Shown: positions 25,381 to 34,155, counted from the first letter of the stretch. The stretch: DNA of 64,000 nucleotides from Kribbella jiaozuonensis (GCF_005233875.1 NZ_SZPZ01000004.1:248001-312000), one strand, 5' to 3'. Notes: generated from the letters alone by a model not told the origin. Made by a program: numbers and translations.

Positions 25381-26910
25381 TCAGCTGCTGATCGGGAGCT
25401 CGCAGACAGCTTTCGTACCGGCGCCCGGCGGGCTGTCGACGGTGAACGAGCCGCCGAGGGCGTCGAGGCGGTCCTTGAGTCCGACCAGCCCTGAGCCGCG
25501 GGCCGGATCGGCGCCGCCGATGCCGTCGTCCTGTACGACGAGGAGGAGTTGGCCGTCCGACATCTCGGCGCGCACGTGGACAGCGGTCGCCTGCGCGTAT
25601 TTGGCCGCGTTGGCGAGCATCTCCGAGACGACGTAGTACGCCGCCACCTCAACGGGCTCCGGAAGCCGGCCCTCGATCCGGGCCTCGAGCTTGACCTCGA
25701 CGGTCGACCTCCGGGCCAGCGCCCGGAGCGCCGGGCCCAGTCCGGACTCGGACAGGATCGCCGGGTGGATCCCGCGGGAGAGCTCGCGCAGTTCGTCGAT
25801 CACCTCGACGAGCCCCATCGCGATCTGCTCGATCTCGGCCCGGGTCTCCTCCGACCCGGTGAAGCCGGTCGCTGCCGACCGCAGACCGAGGGCCAGCGAC
25901 ACCAGCCGCTGCTGGGCGCCGTCGTGAAGGTTCCGCTCGATCCGGCGGCGGGCCTCGTCCGACGCCGTCACCAGCCGAGCCCTCGATGTCATCACGTCCG
26001 CGCGGCTCTGCGCGTTCGCCACCGCCATCGCGACCAGGTTGGTGAAGTCCGTCAACCGGTCCTCGGCACCGGCCGGCAACGGCCCATGCCTCGAGCCGAG
26101 AGCGATCAGCCCCCACACCCGCCCGTCGACGTGGACCGGCATCGCCACCGCCGCACGCAGGCCTTCGCGCAGATAGGGTTCACCGCCCGGGACCGAGGCG
26201 TAGTCGTCGACCCGAGCGGCCTGTCCGGTGCGCTGTACCGTCGCGGTCAGGCCGGTCGGCGGATAGCCCTCCCACGGGCCACCGATCCGCACATGCGGCC
26301 CGGTCGTCCCGTCGCTGGCGACCAACGTCGCCGTACCGTCGGGCTCGAAGCGGATCATCCGGGCCGTGTCACCACCGAAATGCCGCGCCACCTCCTGCGT
26401 GACGGCCCCGAACACGGTTGCGGGCGGTTCGCCGGCCGCGACGAGCAGAGCCAGCCGGCGCAGCGCGGCCTGGGTGTCGGCGAGATCGCCACGGGCCCTC
26501 TCGGCCTCGACCGAGCGGCGACCGGCCTCGGCGGTCACCGCGGCGACGATCACCGACATCACGAGGAACAGCACCAGCAGCAGGACGGTGGCCGCGTCCA
26601 GCGTGCGCAACGGCGGCAGCAGGTACCAGTCGAAGGCCAGGATCACGGCGACGCCGACCGGGAGCGCGTACGTGATCCCGCCGAGCCGAGCGATGCCGAA
26701 GACAACGATCAGCAGGAGTACGCCGACAACCACCGCGGGCACGTGATCCCGGGCCGCTGTACACACGACAGCGGCCAGCCAGAAGGCAAGAGCTCCGGCT
26801 GCCAACGCGGCCACGCACCGCAGCAGCAACGACCCGCGGAGCCGGACCCATCCGAGGCTCACCACCTGTCGAGCGTCCCATCGCCGTCCTGACCGCACAA
26901 CGGCAGGCAA
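25381..26910 (-). CDS. Sensor histidine kinase (membrane + GAF + HisKA_3)
   Basis: 509 aa. Four hydrophobic helices (about 30-130) resemble the KdpD-type DUF4118 membrane bundle. A GAF-like domain is at about 155-300, a HisKA_3 dimerisation helix has the phospho-His in ERNLHDGAQQRLV (about 325), and the ATPase domain has VVSEMLANAAKYA (N box) and DDGIGGADPARGSGLVGLKDR (G1/G2, split). This is the NarX-like class that pairs with NarL regulators. It lies 14 bp downstream of a membrane protein gene and 36 bp upstream of the ECF sigma gene. The signal is unknown. Confidence 0.95.
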   Translation of the reverse strand: MPAVVRSGRRWDARQVVSLGWVRLRGSLLLRCVAALAAGALAFWLAAVVCTAARDHVPAVVVGVLLLIVVFGIARLGGITYALPVGVAVILAFDWYLLPPLRTLDAATVLLLVLFLVMSVIVAAVTAEAGRRSVEAERARGDLADTQAALRRLALLVAAGEPPATVFGAVTQEVARHFGGDTARMIRFEPDGTATLVASDGTTGPHVRIGGPWEGYPPTGLTATVQRTGQAARVDDYASVPGGEPYLREGLRAAVAMPVHVDGRVWGLIALGSRHGPLPAGAEDRLTDFTNLVAMAVANAQSRADVMTSRARLVTASDEARRRIERNLHDGAQQRLVSLALGLRSAATGFTGSEETRAEIEQIAMGLVEVIDELRELSRGIHPAILSESGLGPALRALARRSTVEVKLEARIEGRLPEPVEVAAYYVVSEMLANAAKYAQATAVHVRAEMSDGQLLLVVQDDGIGGADPARGSGLVGLKDRLDALGGSFTVDSPPGAGTKAVCELPISS

Positions 26911-26924
26911 CAGCAGCGCCTCCC

Positions 26925-27443
26925 TCAGGGCCGGTTGTCGGGCGCAAGCAGCACGACCGAGCTGGGAAGCACCAGACCGGCATTGGTCAGCTCATGCAAC
27001 AGCCGACGCAGTTGCGGCCTGCTGTAACCGCCCGCCGGCCGGTTCGGATGCCGCACCTCGATCGCTCGCGCCGCCTGTACGGCGCGGTCGCCGATCCGCT
27101 TCTCCAGCCATCGCAGTCGCCCTGCAGACCTGTCCCGCTCGGACGCCCGCAGCAGTTCGTCGTGGTCCCACAGAAGTTGCCGAAGCGCCGCAGCGATCTC
27201 CTCGATCGGCGGACCGGTCGGCTGGAACGCTGCGCCGGGCCGCCGATTCCGTACCGACCGCCGTAGCGCCATTGCGCCGTCCAGAGCCGCAGAGCCGGCG
27301 ATCGCGACCAGGAGTGCGGCGGCCGCGACGCGGAACGCAGGGTGACGAACGGCGACCAGCAGCAGGATCATCCAGGCGAGTCCGAGTCCGATAGCCAGTA
27401 GCGTCCTCACTCGCATCAGACGCCGGCGTCGCTCAGGCTTCAT
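26925..27443 (-). CDS. Membrane protein of unknown function, first gene of kinase operon
   Basis: 172 aa: basic start (MKPERRRRLMRVR), two adjacent hydrophobic helices (about 12-30 and 35-55), then a charged cytoplasmic domain with helices and a C-terminal VVLLAPDN. Not recognised. ATG 27443 follows a GGGGA. 14 bp separate it from the kinase gene, so it may modulate or localise the sensor. Confidence 0.75.
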   Translation of the reverse strand: MKPERRRRLMRVRTLLAIGLGLAWMILLLVAVRHPAFRVAAAALLVAIAGSAALDGAMALRRSVRNRRPGAAFQPTGPPIEEIAAALRQLLWDHDELLRASERDRSAGRLRWLEKRIGDRAVQAARAIEVRHPNRPAGGYSRPQLRRLLHELTNAGLVLPSSVVLLAPDNRP

Positions 27444-27446
27444 TTC

Positions 27447-27573
27447 CCCAGCATCCCGTGCCGGGCGGGAGTCGATCGCCCCGGCCAGCGTCCAACCGAT
27501 GTTCCCGCTACCAGGGGGATACAAGGACGGCTGGCAAGGACGTCTCACCCTGCTCCGGTTGGCGATGCTGGGG
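27447..27573. repeat. Inverted repeat CCCCAGCATC / GATGCTGGGG between divergent genes
   Basis: CCCCAGCATC at 27447-27456 and its reverse complement at 27564-27573. Read toward each gene, both copies give GATGCTGGGGA, close to the start codons of the membrane protein (27443) and of an in-frame ATG of the reductase (27579). They may be paired operators or simply two ribosome-site regions. Confidence 0.4.
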
Positions 27574-27605
27574 ACAGCATGCAGTCGACGGGAAGAGTGG
27601 AGACG

Positions 27606-28568
27606 ATGAAAGACGCGGGTATCAAGGCCGTTTCGCTGGGTGACACCGGGATGGAGATCAGCCGGATCGGGTTCGGAGCCTGGGCGATCGGCGGCGGAGG
27701 CTGGGAGTTCGGGTGGGGCCCGCAGGCCGACGACGACTCGATCGCCGCGATCCACCGGGCGCTCGAGGGCGGAGTCAACTGGATCGACACTGCCGCGGCG
27801 TACGGCTTCGGACGGTCGGAAGAGGTCGTCGGGCGCGCGGTCGCCGGGCTGCCCGAGCACGAACGCCCGTACGTGTTCACCAAGGCCTCGCTGCTCGAAG
27901 GCCGGTACCGGACCGTCGTCCACAGCCTGAAACGCGATTCGATCCTGCGCGAGGCGGAAGGGAGTCTGAAACGGCTCGGGGTGGACGCGATCGACCTGTA
28001 CCAGCTCCACTGGCCGATCCCGGAGCACGACCTCGAAGAAGGCTGGTCGGCCGTGCTCGAGCTGAAGGACGCGGGCGTCGTACGCCACATCGGCGTCTCG
28101 AACTTCGACATCCCGCAACTGCAACAGATCCAGGACATCGCGCCGGTCGAGACCCTGCAACCGCCGTACTCGCTGATCGACCGCGAGATCGAGGCCGAGT
28201 TGCCGTACGCCGACGAGCACGGCATCGGCGTGATCGCGTACTCGCCGATGGCATCCGGCCTGCTGACCGGCGCCATGACCCGCGAGCGGATCGCGCAGCT
28301 GCCCAGCGACGACTGGCGCCGCAACGACGAACGCTTCCGCGAACCGCGGCTGTCCGAGAACCTCCAGCTGGTCGAGCGGCTGAAGACCGTTGCCGCCCGC
28401 CACGACGTGACGCCGGGCGCTGTCGCCGTGGCCTGGACGCTGCGCAATCCGGCCGTCGACGGAGCGATCGTCGGCGCGCGCCGGCCGGAGCAGGTCGACG
28501 GCGTCCTCGCCGCGGCCGGACTCGAGCTCGACGCCGACGATCTGACCACGATCGGGGCAGGCCGGTGA
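27606..28568 (+). CDS. Aldo/keto reductase, paralogue of the 20809 gene
   Basis: 320 aa with catalytic Asp61, Tyr66 (IDTAAAYGFG), Lys93 (FTKAS) and His135 (YQLHWP). The IVGARRPEQVDG segment near the end binds the coenzyme phosphate. ATG 27606 is chosen by length; ATG 27579, with GGGGA upstream, would add nine residues. The stop overlaps the GTG of the next gene (GTGA), so it is coupled to a hydroxyacid dehydrogenase. The pair may oxidise and reduce successive intermediates of a sugar or hydroxyacid route; substrate unknown. Confidence 0.93.
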   Translation: MKDAGIKAVSLGDTGMEISRIGFGAWAIGGGGWEFGWGPQADDDSIAAIHRALEGGVNWIDTAAAYGFGRSEEVVGRAVAGLPEHERPYVFTKASLLEGRYRTVVHSLKRDSILREAEGSLKRLGVDAIDLYQLHWPIPEHDLEEGWSAVLELKDAGVVRHIGVSNFDIPQLQQIQDIAPVETLQPPYSLIDREIEAELPYADEHGIGVIAYSPMASGLLTGAMTRERIAQLPSDDWRRNDERFREPRLSENLQLVERLKTVAARHDVTPGAVAVAWTLRNPAVDGAIVGARRPEQVDGVLAAAGLELDADDLTTIGAGR

Positions 28569-29446
28569 GTACGGCGAGCGACCGTCCCGTCATCGGGTTC
28601 GTCGGCCTCGGCCACATGGGCGGCGCGATGGCGGCGCGTCTGCTCGGGGCCGGCTACGAGGTCCACGGCACGAGCCGGACGCGTGCGCGAGCCGAGGAAC
28701 TGATCGCAGCCGGACTGCGATGGGTCGACGGCGCCGATCAGCTCGCGAAGACCGCGGACGTCCTGATCACCTCCATCCCGGACGACGCGGCCTTACAGCT
28801 CGTTGCCGACAGCATCACTCCCGCCCTGTCCGGCGGCCAGGTCTGGATCGACATGAGCACGGTCAGCCCGCAGGCCAGCCGTGAGGTGGCGGACCGCGTC
28901 CTGGCGGCGGGCGCCGAGTTCCTGGACGCACCGGTGTCGGGCAGTGTCCCGCAGGTGCGGGCCGGCACGCTCACGATCATGGTCGGCGGCGACGAGACGG
29001 CGTACCACCGGGTCGAGGCGGTCCTGGGCGAGCTCGGCCGACCGACGTACATCGGCGGCAATGGTCAGGGGCTCGCGCTGAAGCTCGGGATCAACATCAG
29101 CCTCGCCGTGCAGGTCCTGGCGATGGCCGAAGGGCTGCTGCTCGCCGAGCGGTCCGGGGTCGACCGTGAACTCGCTCTCCGGGTGATGACCGCCAGCCCG
29201 ATCGGCTCCCCGATGCTCCAGGCCCGCGAACCGCTATTGCTCGACCTTCCGGACGAAGCCTGGTTCGACATCCGCCTGATGCAGAAGGACCTGGTGCTCG
29301 CCCTCGAGACCGGACGCACGCTCGCAGTACCGTTGCCAACAGCAACCAGTGCCGACGAGATCCTGACCCTCGCCCGAGCCCTCGGCTACGAACGCCGCGA
29401 CATCGCCGGCGTCTTCGAAGTCCTCCAACGCCTCAGTCGCCACTGA
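28565..29446 (+). CDS. 3-hydroxyisobutyrate/tartronate-semialdehyde dehydrogenase family protein
   Basis: 293-aa beta-hydroxyacid dehydrogenase. The N-terminal Rossmann motif is IGFVGLGHMGGAMA, the substrate-binding loop is FLDAPVSGSVPQVRAGTL, and the catalytic Lys is in ALKLGINIS (about 170). The helical C-terminal half has MQKDLVLALE, typical of the family. Start GTG 28565 overlaps the stop of the aldo/keto reductase. Relatives act on 3-hydroxyisobutyrate, tartronate semialdehyde, glyoxylate or imines; the exact substrate is not determined. Confidence 0.92.
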   Translation: MSTASDRPVIGFVGLGHMGGAMAARLLGAGYEVHGTSRTRARAEELIAAGLRWVDGADQLAKTADVLITSIPDDAALQLVADSITPALSGGQVWIDMSTVSPQASREVADRVLAAGAEFLDAPVSGSVPQVRAGTLTIMVGGDETAYHRVEAVLGELGRPTYIGGNGQGLALKLGINISLAVQVLAMAEGLLLAERSGVDRELALRVMTASPIGSPMLQAREPLLLDLPDEAWFDIRLMQKDLVLALETGRTLAVPLPTATSADEILTLARALGYERRDIAGVFEVLQRLSRH

Positions 29447-29518
29447 CCTCCTCAACGCCACCACGATGGTGCGCAGGCGACGACGGCGTCGACGAGGTCC
29501 TGCTTGCTCAGTTTTCCG

Positions 29519-29610
29519 TCAGTCAGCCACGGTCAGTAGGAGCTCGAGCGGACTTCGGTACCTGTTGTAGAAGGTCGGCCGGGTCACGCCGGCCGGGCGA
29601 ATCACCGGAA
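29519..29610 (-). pseudogene. Remnant of a TetR family regulator (HTH only)
   Basis: The minus strand encodes PAGVTRPTFYNRYRSPLELL ending in LTVAD and a stop. This matches the recognition helix and following helix of TetR regulators (AGVSRPTFYxxFxSKEELL). The first helices are poorly preserved and the whole ligand domain is missing. It lies divergent to an esterase gene, where an intact TetR gene often sits. Confidence 0.6.
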
Positions 29611-29680
29611 TCCGGCGATGCCGGAGGAGGTAGCCGTTAGTGAGACTTGCGGTGGTTTCATGGGTGAAGGGAGATCGTCG

Positions 29681-30592
29681 GTGACTACCGAGCAGCGCTC
29701 GACCCTGGACGCCATCCTGCGGCAGGGTGCATTTCCGGCCGACATCGGGCTGGAGGAACAGCGGGCCCAACTCAAGGCACTGCTGTCGGCACAACCGCTG
29801 CCTGCCGACCTGACCGTGACAGCCGGCGAAATCGGCGGGGTGCCGACGGCCGAAGTCACCGTCGACGGGATCGAGCCTCGGCACACGGTCCTGTACTTCC
29901 ACGGCGGCGTGTACGTGATGGGCGACGCCGCGCTCTCCGCGGACCTCGCCTCGCAGATCGGCCGCCGGACCGAGGCATCGGCGATCTCCGTCGACTACCG
30001 CCTCGCCCCCGAACACCCCTACCCGGCGGCAGTCGACGACGCGTTGGCGGCGTACCGAGGTCTCCTGGAGCGCGGGATCGCGCCGGCCGACATCGTGCTC
30101 GCCGGCGAATCCGCGGGCGGCGGTCTGGTGATCGCAACCATGGTCAACGCTCGCGACCACGGGATCCCGTTGCCGGCCGCGGCGTACGTGATGTCGCCAT
30201 ACGTCGACCTGACGCTGGCCGGTGCGACCATGAAGACCAAGCGCGACGCCGACCCGCTGATGAGCCCGGACGCGCTCCAGGCCCGGATCCCCGACTACAC
30301 CGCCGGGCAGGATCCCGCGCTCGGCCTGATCAGCCCGATCTTCGCGGACCTCTCCGGCCTGCCGCCGCTGGTCATCCAGGCCGGATCCCACGAGGTCCTC
30401 CTCGACGACGCCGTCCGCCTTGCCCGCGAAGCCGCGGCCGCCGACGTCGAGGTCACGCTCGACATCACCCCCGGCGTACCCCACGTTTTCCAGGCCTACC
30501 ACGCCATCCTCGACGAAGGCGCCACGGCACTGGACCGGGCCGGCCGCCTGCTTTCGGCGTACCTCATCTACCCCGGCAGGAGTGCCACATGA
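29681..30592 (+). CDS. Alpha/beta hydrolase, hormone-sensitive-lipase family
   Basis: 303-aa esterase. The oxyanion motif is YFHGGVYVMG (HGG, with Val in place of the third Gly), the nucleophile is in GESAGGG, and DYRLAPEHPYPAAVDD is characteristic of HSL-type esterases; His is in GVPHVFQAY. GTG 29681 is chosen because GGGAG lies 7 nt upstream; ATG 29660 would hide that site. The stop overlaps the start of a deazaflavin-dependent protein (ATGA). A TetR remnant lies upstream on the other strand. Confidence 0.92.
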   Translation: MTTEQRSTLDAILRQGAFPADIGLEEQRAQLKALLSAQPLPADLTVTAGEIGGVPTAEVTVDGIEPRHTVLYFHGGVYVMGDAALSADLASQIGRRTEASAISVDYRLAPEHPYPAAVDDALAAYRGLLERGIAPADIVLAGESAGGGLVIATMVNARDHGIPLPAAAYVMSPYVDLTLAGATMKTKRDADPLMSPDALQARIPDYTAGQDPALGLISPIFADLSGLPPLVIQAGSHEVLLDDAVRLAREAAAADVEVTLDITPGVPHVFQAYHAILDEGATALDRAGRLLSAYLIYPGRSAT

Positions 30593-31008
30593 GCGACTGG
30601 AACGACCAGACCATCACCGAGTTCCGCGCAAACGAGGGCCGCGTCGGCGGGCCATTCGAAGGCGCCCCGATGCTCCTGCTGCACCACCGCGGCCGCAAGA
30701 GCGGACGCGAGTACGTCACCCCGACGATGTACCTCGCGAACGAGGACGACCCGGACAGCATCTACATCTTCGCGACCAAGGGCGGGGCGGCGACCAACCC
30801 GGAGTGGTACGTCAACCTCGTTGCCGCCGGCAACGCCACGATCGAGCGCGGCACCGAGACGTACGACGTCACCGTCCGCGAGATCACCGGCCCCGACCAC
30901 GACCGCATCTACGCCGTCCAGGCCCAGCGCTACCCAGGCTTCGCCGAGTACGAGCGCCAGACCGCCGGCATCCGCACCATCCCCGTCCTCGAACTCAAGC
31001 GCCGGTAA
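30589..31008 (+). CDS. Deazaflavin-dependent nitroreductase family protein (DDN-like)
   Basis: 139 aa, F420-dependent oxidoreductase-like split barrel: LLLHHRGRKSGREYVTP, ATKGGAATNPEWYVNLVA and the C-terminal RTIPVLELKR are hallmarks of the Mycobacterium Ddn family. These proteins bind F420 and reduce quinones or nitro compounds, protecting against oxidative stress. Translation is coupled to the esterase (ATGA). F420 biosynthesis is expected elsewhere in the genome but is not in the window. Confidence 0.93.
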   Translation: MSDWNDQTITEFRANEGRVGGPFEGAPMLLLHHRGRKSGREYVTPTMYLANEDDPDSIYIFATKGGAATNPEWYVNLVAAGNATIERGTETYDVTVREITGPDHDRIYAVQAQRYPGFAEYERQTAGIRTIPVLELKRR

Positions 31009-31537
31009 CCTGCCCCTCGGCGACCTGCGGCCGTCATCGATCGAGGTACCGCCTCGCCGGATACGGCAGGAGGGTGCCGTACCCGGCAGGGGCGCCGCTC
31101 CCAGCGTCCCCAGGCAGTGGATCCGTCATCAACGGATGCGGCCGCCGGCATCGCGGAGCGGGGATGGGAGGACGTCCGTGCTGAGCAGGCGTGCGACACC
31201 TTGATCGACTGACGCCGGTACGGCGATCAGAACACATGGACCCAGCCCCCAACACAATCCATCACGGCGGGGACCGCCGGGTCCAGGGCAGCCAACCAGC
31301 GCCGCAACCTGCGGCGCGCTCAGTTCGAATGTACGCCGATGAACCCCGATCCGGAACCGCACAACGCCCGCGACGTCATTTTGTGCGCTTGTCCACCCAT
31401 CCGGGGGCGCGTCGGCTCCGAAGTGCCTCCACGGGATCGGTACTGTCGGCAGATCGAGACGGGTACCGTCTTGTAACGACCAGTCGCTGCCCCGGACCCG
31501 GCGGCGCTCATGGAGCGCTGACGAATTGGGGTCTTCA
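31009..31537. other. 529-bp region without recognised gene
   Basis: No supported coding sequence. A minus-strand open frame (31129-31659) overlaps the sigma-like gene and shows no domain. A weak hairpin ATCCGT/ACGGAT (31121-31137) could end the upstream transcript. GGGTAC at 31461-31466 lies 71 bp before the sigma-like gene. Low-complexity dinucleotide bias is not evident. Confidence 0.5.
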
Positions 31538-32107
31538 ATGTCTGGAACACTCAGGTCGCGGCTTCGCCGAACCCGGGGCTCGGCGCCGAGCAACGCATCC
31601 ACCATCGAGTCACACACTCTGTTGCAAGCGGCTGCCCGCGGGGACAGCCGGGCGATCACCGCGATCTGTGACGGTCACGGCCCGGCTTTGCTCCATGTGG
31701 CCCGCGCGGCGGCAGCAGATCCGGTTCGTGCGGAGGCGGTGGTCGTCGAGGTAGTGGCCCGGGCTTGCGCAGATCCCACCCGTACCGTCGCGGTCCCGAC
31801 AGGGAGCCTGCGCCGCGAGCTCGCCCGGCAGACGTATCTGTACTGCAGCCGGGACCGGCCGGAGACGGACCGACCCCAGCCGGGGTCGGCTCTGGAACGC
31901 ATGGCCCGGCTGAACGAGACAGCTCGGCAGCAACGCGCCGCGATCGCCCTGGTGCAGTGCGGCGATCACAGCGTCGACGATGTCGCTGAGCTGCTCGGCT
32001 TGTCGTTCCCCGCGGTGGCTGCGCTGCTGACGTCCGGCCTGAGAGATCTCGAGGCTGCCGACCCGCGTCCGGCCGACGACAGCCTTGAACGCCGAGGACG
32101 GGTGTGA
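31538..32107 (+). CDS. ECF sigma-factor-like protein
   Basis: 189 aa. A degenerate region 2 (LLQAAARGDSRAITAICDGH, then DPVRAEAVVVEVVARACADP) and a region-4-like HTH (ALVQCGDHSVDDVAELLGLS) give the sigma-70 layout, but region 2 lacks the usual DxxQDxF-like motif, so promoter opening is uncertain. ATG 31538 is chosen; a TTG at 31526 is in frame. It precedes two GAF-ANTAR genes by 4 bp, so it probably forms an operon with them. Confidence 0.65.
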   Translation: MSGTLRSRLRRTRGSAPSNASTIESHTLLQAAARGDSRAITAICDGHGPALLHVARAAAADPVRAEAVVVEVVARACADPTRTVAVPTGSLRRELARQTYLYCSRDRPETDRPQPGSALERMARLNETARQQRAAIALVQCGDHSVDDVAELLGLSFPAVAALLTSGLRDLEAADPRPADDSLERRGRV

Positions 32108-32111
32108 ATCT

Positions 32112-32846
32112 ATGGCGTCGCTGCGCGTACGGCAGATCCTGCTGGAGCTTCTCGCCGTCGACCACCCGGATCCACCCGGGCCGAACGGCAGCACCGTGTG
32201 GGACAGGCTGTGCGAGTCGGCGACCAAAGCAGTCCCGGTCACCGGCGCCGGCGTCGCCTTGATGACTTCGACCGGTCACGGCGGCATCCTTGCCGCCAGT
32301 GACGACGCGGCCAACGTGGTCGAGAACCTGCAGCAGACCCTTGGCGAAGGCCCCTGCCTGAACGCGTTCCACGATCGGCGCCCGGTCCTGCAACCCGATC
32401 TGACCCAGGCAGCGGCGCGATGGCCAGGATTCACCCCCGCCGCGGCCCGGGCCGGTATCTCCGCGATCTTCGCGTTCCCGCTTCAGATCGGCGCGATCCG
32501 ACTCGGCGTCCTCGACCTGTACCGCGACACACCCGGCCCGCTGGACAGCCTGCAACTCGCCGAAGCCCTCGATTACGCCGCCGCGGCGACAACCATCCTG
32601 CTGGATCTGCAGCACGCGACGTCACCCGGCGAACTCCATCCGCAGCTGGCCGAAGCGGCCGACGGACACCGCGAGATCCACCAGGCCACCGGCATGATCA
32701 CCGTCCAGGCATCGGTCTCGATGAATGACGCGCTGTTGCTGCTACGGGCCCGCGCGTACGCCGAGGAACGCCGACTGGTCGAGCTCGCACAAGACGTGGT
32801 CGACCGGCAGGTGACCTTCTATCCCGACGGCGACCATCATGAATAA
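32112..32846 (+). CDS. GAF and ANTAR domain protein (1)
   Basis: 244 aa. GAF domain about 25-160 (LGEGPCLNAFHDRRPVLQPDL; FAFPLQIGAIRLGVLDLYR) and ANTAR about 185-235 (ATGMITVQASVSMNDALLLL). ANTAR domains bind two-stem hexaloop RNAs and prevent termination; GAF would sense a ligand or redox state. The ANTAR helix retains Ala-x-Gly and the following Leu pattern. Four bp after the sigma-like gene; overlaps or abuts the next GAF-ANTAR gene. Confidence 0.88.
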   Translation: MASLRVRQILLELLAVDHPDPPGPNGSTVWDRLCESATKAVPVTGAGVALMTSTGHGGILAASDDAANVVENLQQTLGEGPCLNAFHDRRPVLQPDLTQAAARWPGFTPAAARAGISAIFAFPLQIGAIRLGVLDLYRDTPGPLDSLQLAEALDYAAAATTILLDLQHATSPGELHPQLAEAADGHREIHQATGMITVQASVSMNDALLLLRARAYAEERRLVELAQDVVDRQVTFYPDGDHHE

Positions 32847-32898
32847 GACCAGGACCGACACATCGCACCAACCAACCGGTCCGGAAAGGGAGCACCTC

Positions 32899-33630
32899 AT
32901 GAGCAGGGAGCAGCGACTCACAGAGGTGTTCGTGGAACTCGCGGACACTCTCGTCGACGATTTCGACGTCCTCGACCTCCTCCAGACTCTGTGCGAGCGC
33001 AGCGTCGAACTCCTGCAGGCCGATGCGGCCGGCCTGATCCTGGCCGACCAGCGCAGCGTCCTGCACGTGATGGCCTCGACAACGGACGAGGCCAGACTGG
33101 TGGAACTGTTCGTCCTGCAGAACGACGAAGGTCCCTGCCTGGACTGCTTCTCCACCGGAAAGCGGATCGTCAACATCGACCTTGCCGAGGTCGCCGAGCG
33201 CTGGCCGCGATTCCACGCCGCGACCATGGCGGCCGGTTATCGCTCGACGCACGCCATTCCGCTCCGGCTGCGTGGCCAGATCCTCGGCGTACTCAATCTG
33301 TTCTGTATCGAGCGCGCCACCCTCAGCGACTCCGATGTCGACCTCGGCCAGGCGCTGTCCGACATCGCCACCGTCGGACTGCTGCACGAACGGACCCTTC
33401 GGCAGGCCGAAGTCCTGTCCGAGCAACTTCAGTCCGCCCTGAACAGCCGCGTCCTGCTCGAACAAGCCAAAGGCGTCCTGTCCGAGCGAGCCCAGATCGA
33501 CGTCGACGAGGCCTTCAGACTGTTGCGCACCTACGCCCGCCGAAACCACCAGCAACTCGGTACCGTCGCCACAGCCGTCATCGACGGAATCCTGCCGGTG
33601 CACCTGCTCAGATCCACCGCCGACCGTTGA
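32899..33630 (+). CDS. GAF and ANTAR domain protein (2)
   Basis: 243 aa. GAF about 15-160 (LQNDEGPCLDCFSTGKRIVN; HAIPLRLRGQILGVLNLF) and ANTAR about 175-235 (LLEQAKGVLSERAQIDVDEAFRLLR, split at AKGVLSE). ATG 32899 has AAGGGAG 6 nt upstream and is preferred; ATG 32839 overlaps the previous gene by 8 bp. A perfect 13-bp stem starting at the stop codon ends this three-gene operon. Confidence 0.9.
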   Translation: MSREQRLTEVFVELADTLVDDFDVLDLLQTLCERSVELLQADAAGLILADQRSVLHVMASTTDEARLVELFVLQNDEGPCLDCFSTGKRIVNIDLAEVAERWPRFHAATMAAGYRSTHAIPLRLRGQILGVLNLFCIERATLSDSDVDLGQALSDIATVGLLHERTLRQAEVLSEQLQSALNSRVLLEQAKGVLSERAQIDVDEAFRLLRTYARRNHQQLGTVATAVIDGILPVHLLRSTADR

Positions 33631-33645
33631 GGAACGGTCGGCGGT
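33616..33645. terminator. Terminator hairpin at end of GAF-ANTAR operon
   Basis: ACCGCCGACCGTT / AACGGTCGGCGGT, a 13-bp perfect stem with GAGG loop, overlapping the stop codon of the plus-strand gene and ending 3 bp before the convergent SRPBCC gene. It can serve both strands. Confidence 0.88.
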
Positions 33646-33648
33646 CGA

Positions 33649-34146
33649 TCAGTTCATCGGCGCACGGACACCGTCGGTCGGGTACGTGTCGGCGGAACGG
33701 GTCTGGTGCAGTTCAGCGCGCGATTCGGCCAGGTAGGCCAGGCGGCGCAGTGTCTCGGAGTTGCGCCAGTGGAGGACGGGGTCGATCGCCGCGCCCGGCA
33801 ACACGTTCGCCGGGCCCTCGACGGCCTGCTCGCGCATCACCAGCAGGCAGCCGTCGGGGCGGGCGGTGGCAACGAACTCCACCCGGCCGGCGCCGGCCGG
33901 CCAGGCCCGCACCTTGATCACCAACCGGTGGTCCGGCTCGAACTCCTCGACCGTGGTCACGTCGTTCAGCAGGAACGGCCAGACACCGACCGAGTGGTGA
34001 AGACTCGTCCCGACCGCCGGGAACCCGTCATCGACCGACCGGACGCGCGCCGCGCCGACCACCCACCCCGCGTACGACGATCCATCGCCGAGGACCGCGA
34101 ACACATCCGCGACCGAAGCCCGCACAACCCACACGTTCTCGCTCAT
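33649..34146 (-). CDS. SRPBCC (START-like) family protein
   Basis: 165-aa hydrophobic-pocket fold of the polyketide cyclase/dehydrase type: VWVVRASVADVFAVLGDG at the start, SSYAGWVVGAARVRSVDDGFP, and DVTTVEEFEPDHRLVIKVRAWP strands (each quoted separately). The ligand is unknown. A GGGTAC box ends 9 nt before the ATG at 34146, and a mirrored one precedes the divergent GAF-ANTAR gene. Confidence 0.85.
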   Translation of the reverse strand: MSENVWVVRASVADVFAVLGDGSSYAGWVVGAARVRSVDDGFPAVGTSLHHSVGVWPFLLNDVTTVEEFEPDHRLVIKVRAWPAGAGRVEFVATARPDGCLLVMREQAVEGPANVLPGAAIDPVLHWRNSETLRRLAYLAESRAELHQTRSADTYPTDGVRAPMN

Positions 34147-34155
34147 GTTCAATCT

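Noticed and set aside
27444..28403. Leftward extension of the membrane protein frame through the aldo/keto reductase gene
   Set aside because: It is antisense to a well-supported reductase; a start with ribosome site at 27443 gives a sensible membrane protein.
29455..29515. Short minus-strand frame reading GKLSKQDLVDAVVACAPSWWR
   Set aside because: Looks protein-like but has no start and no family could be named; possibly another piece of a decayed gene.
31129..31659. 176-codon minus-strand frame in the gap before the sigma-like gene
   Set aside because: No domain, no ribosome site, and it overlaps the sigma-like gene start; kept only as an unexplained gap.
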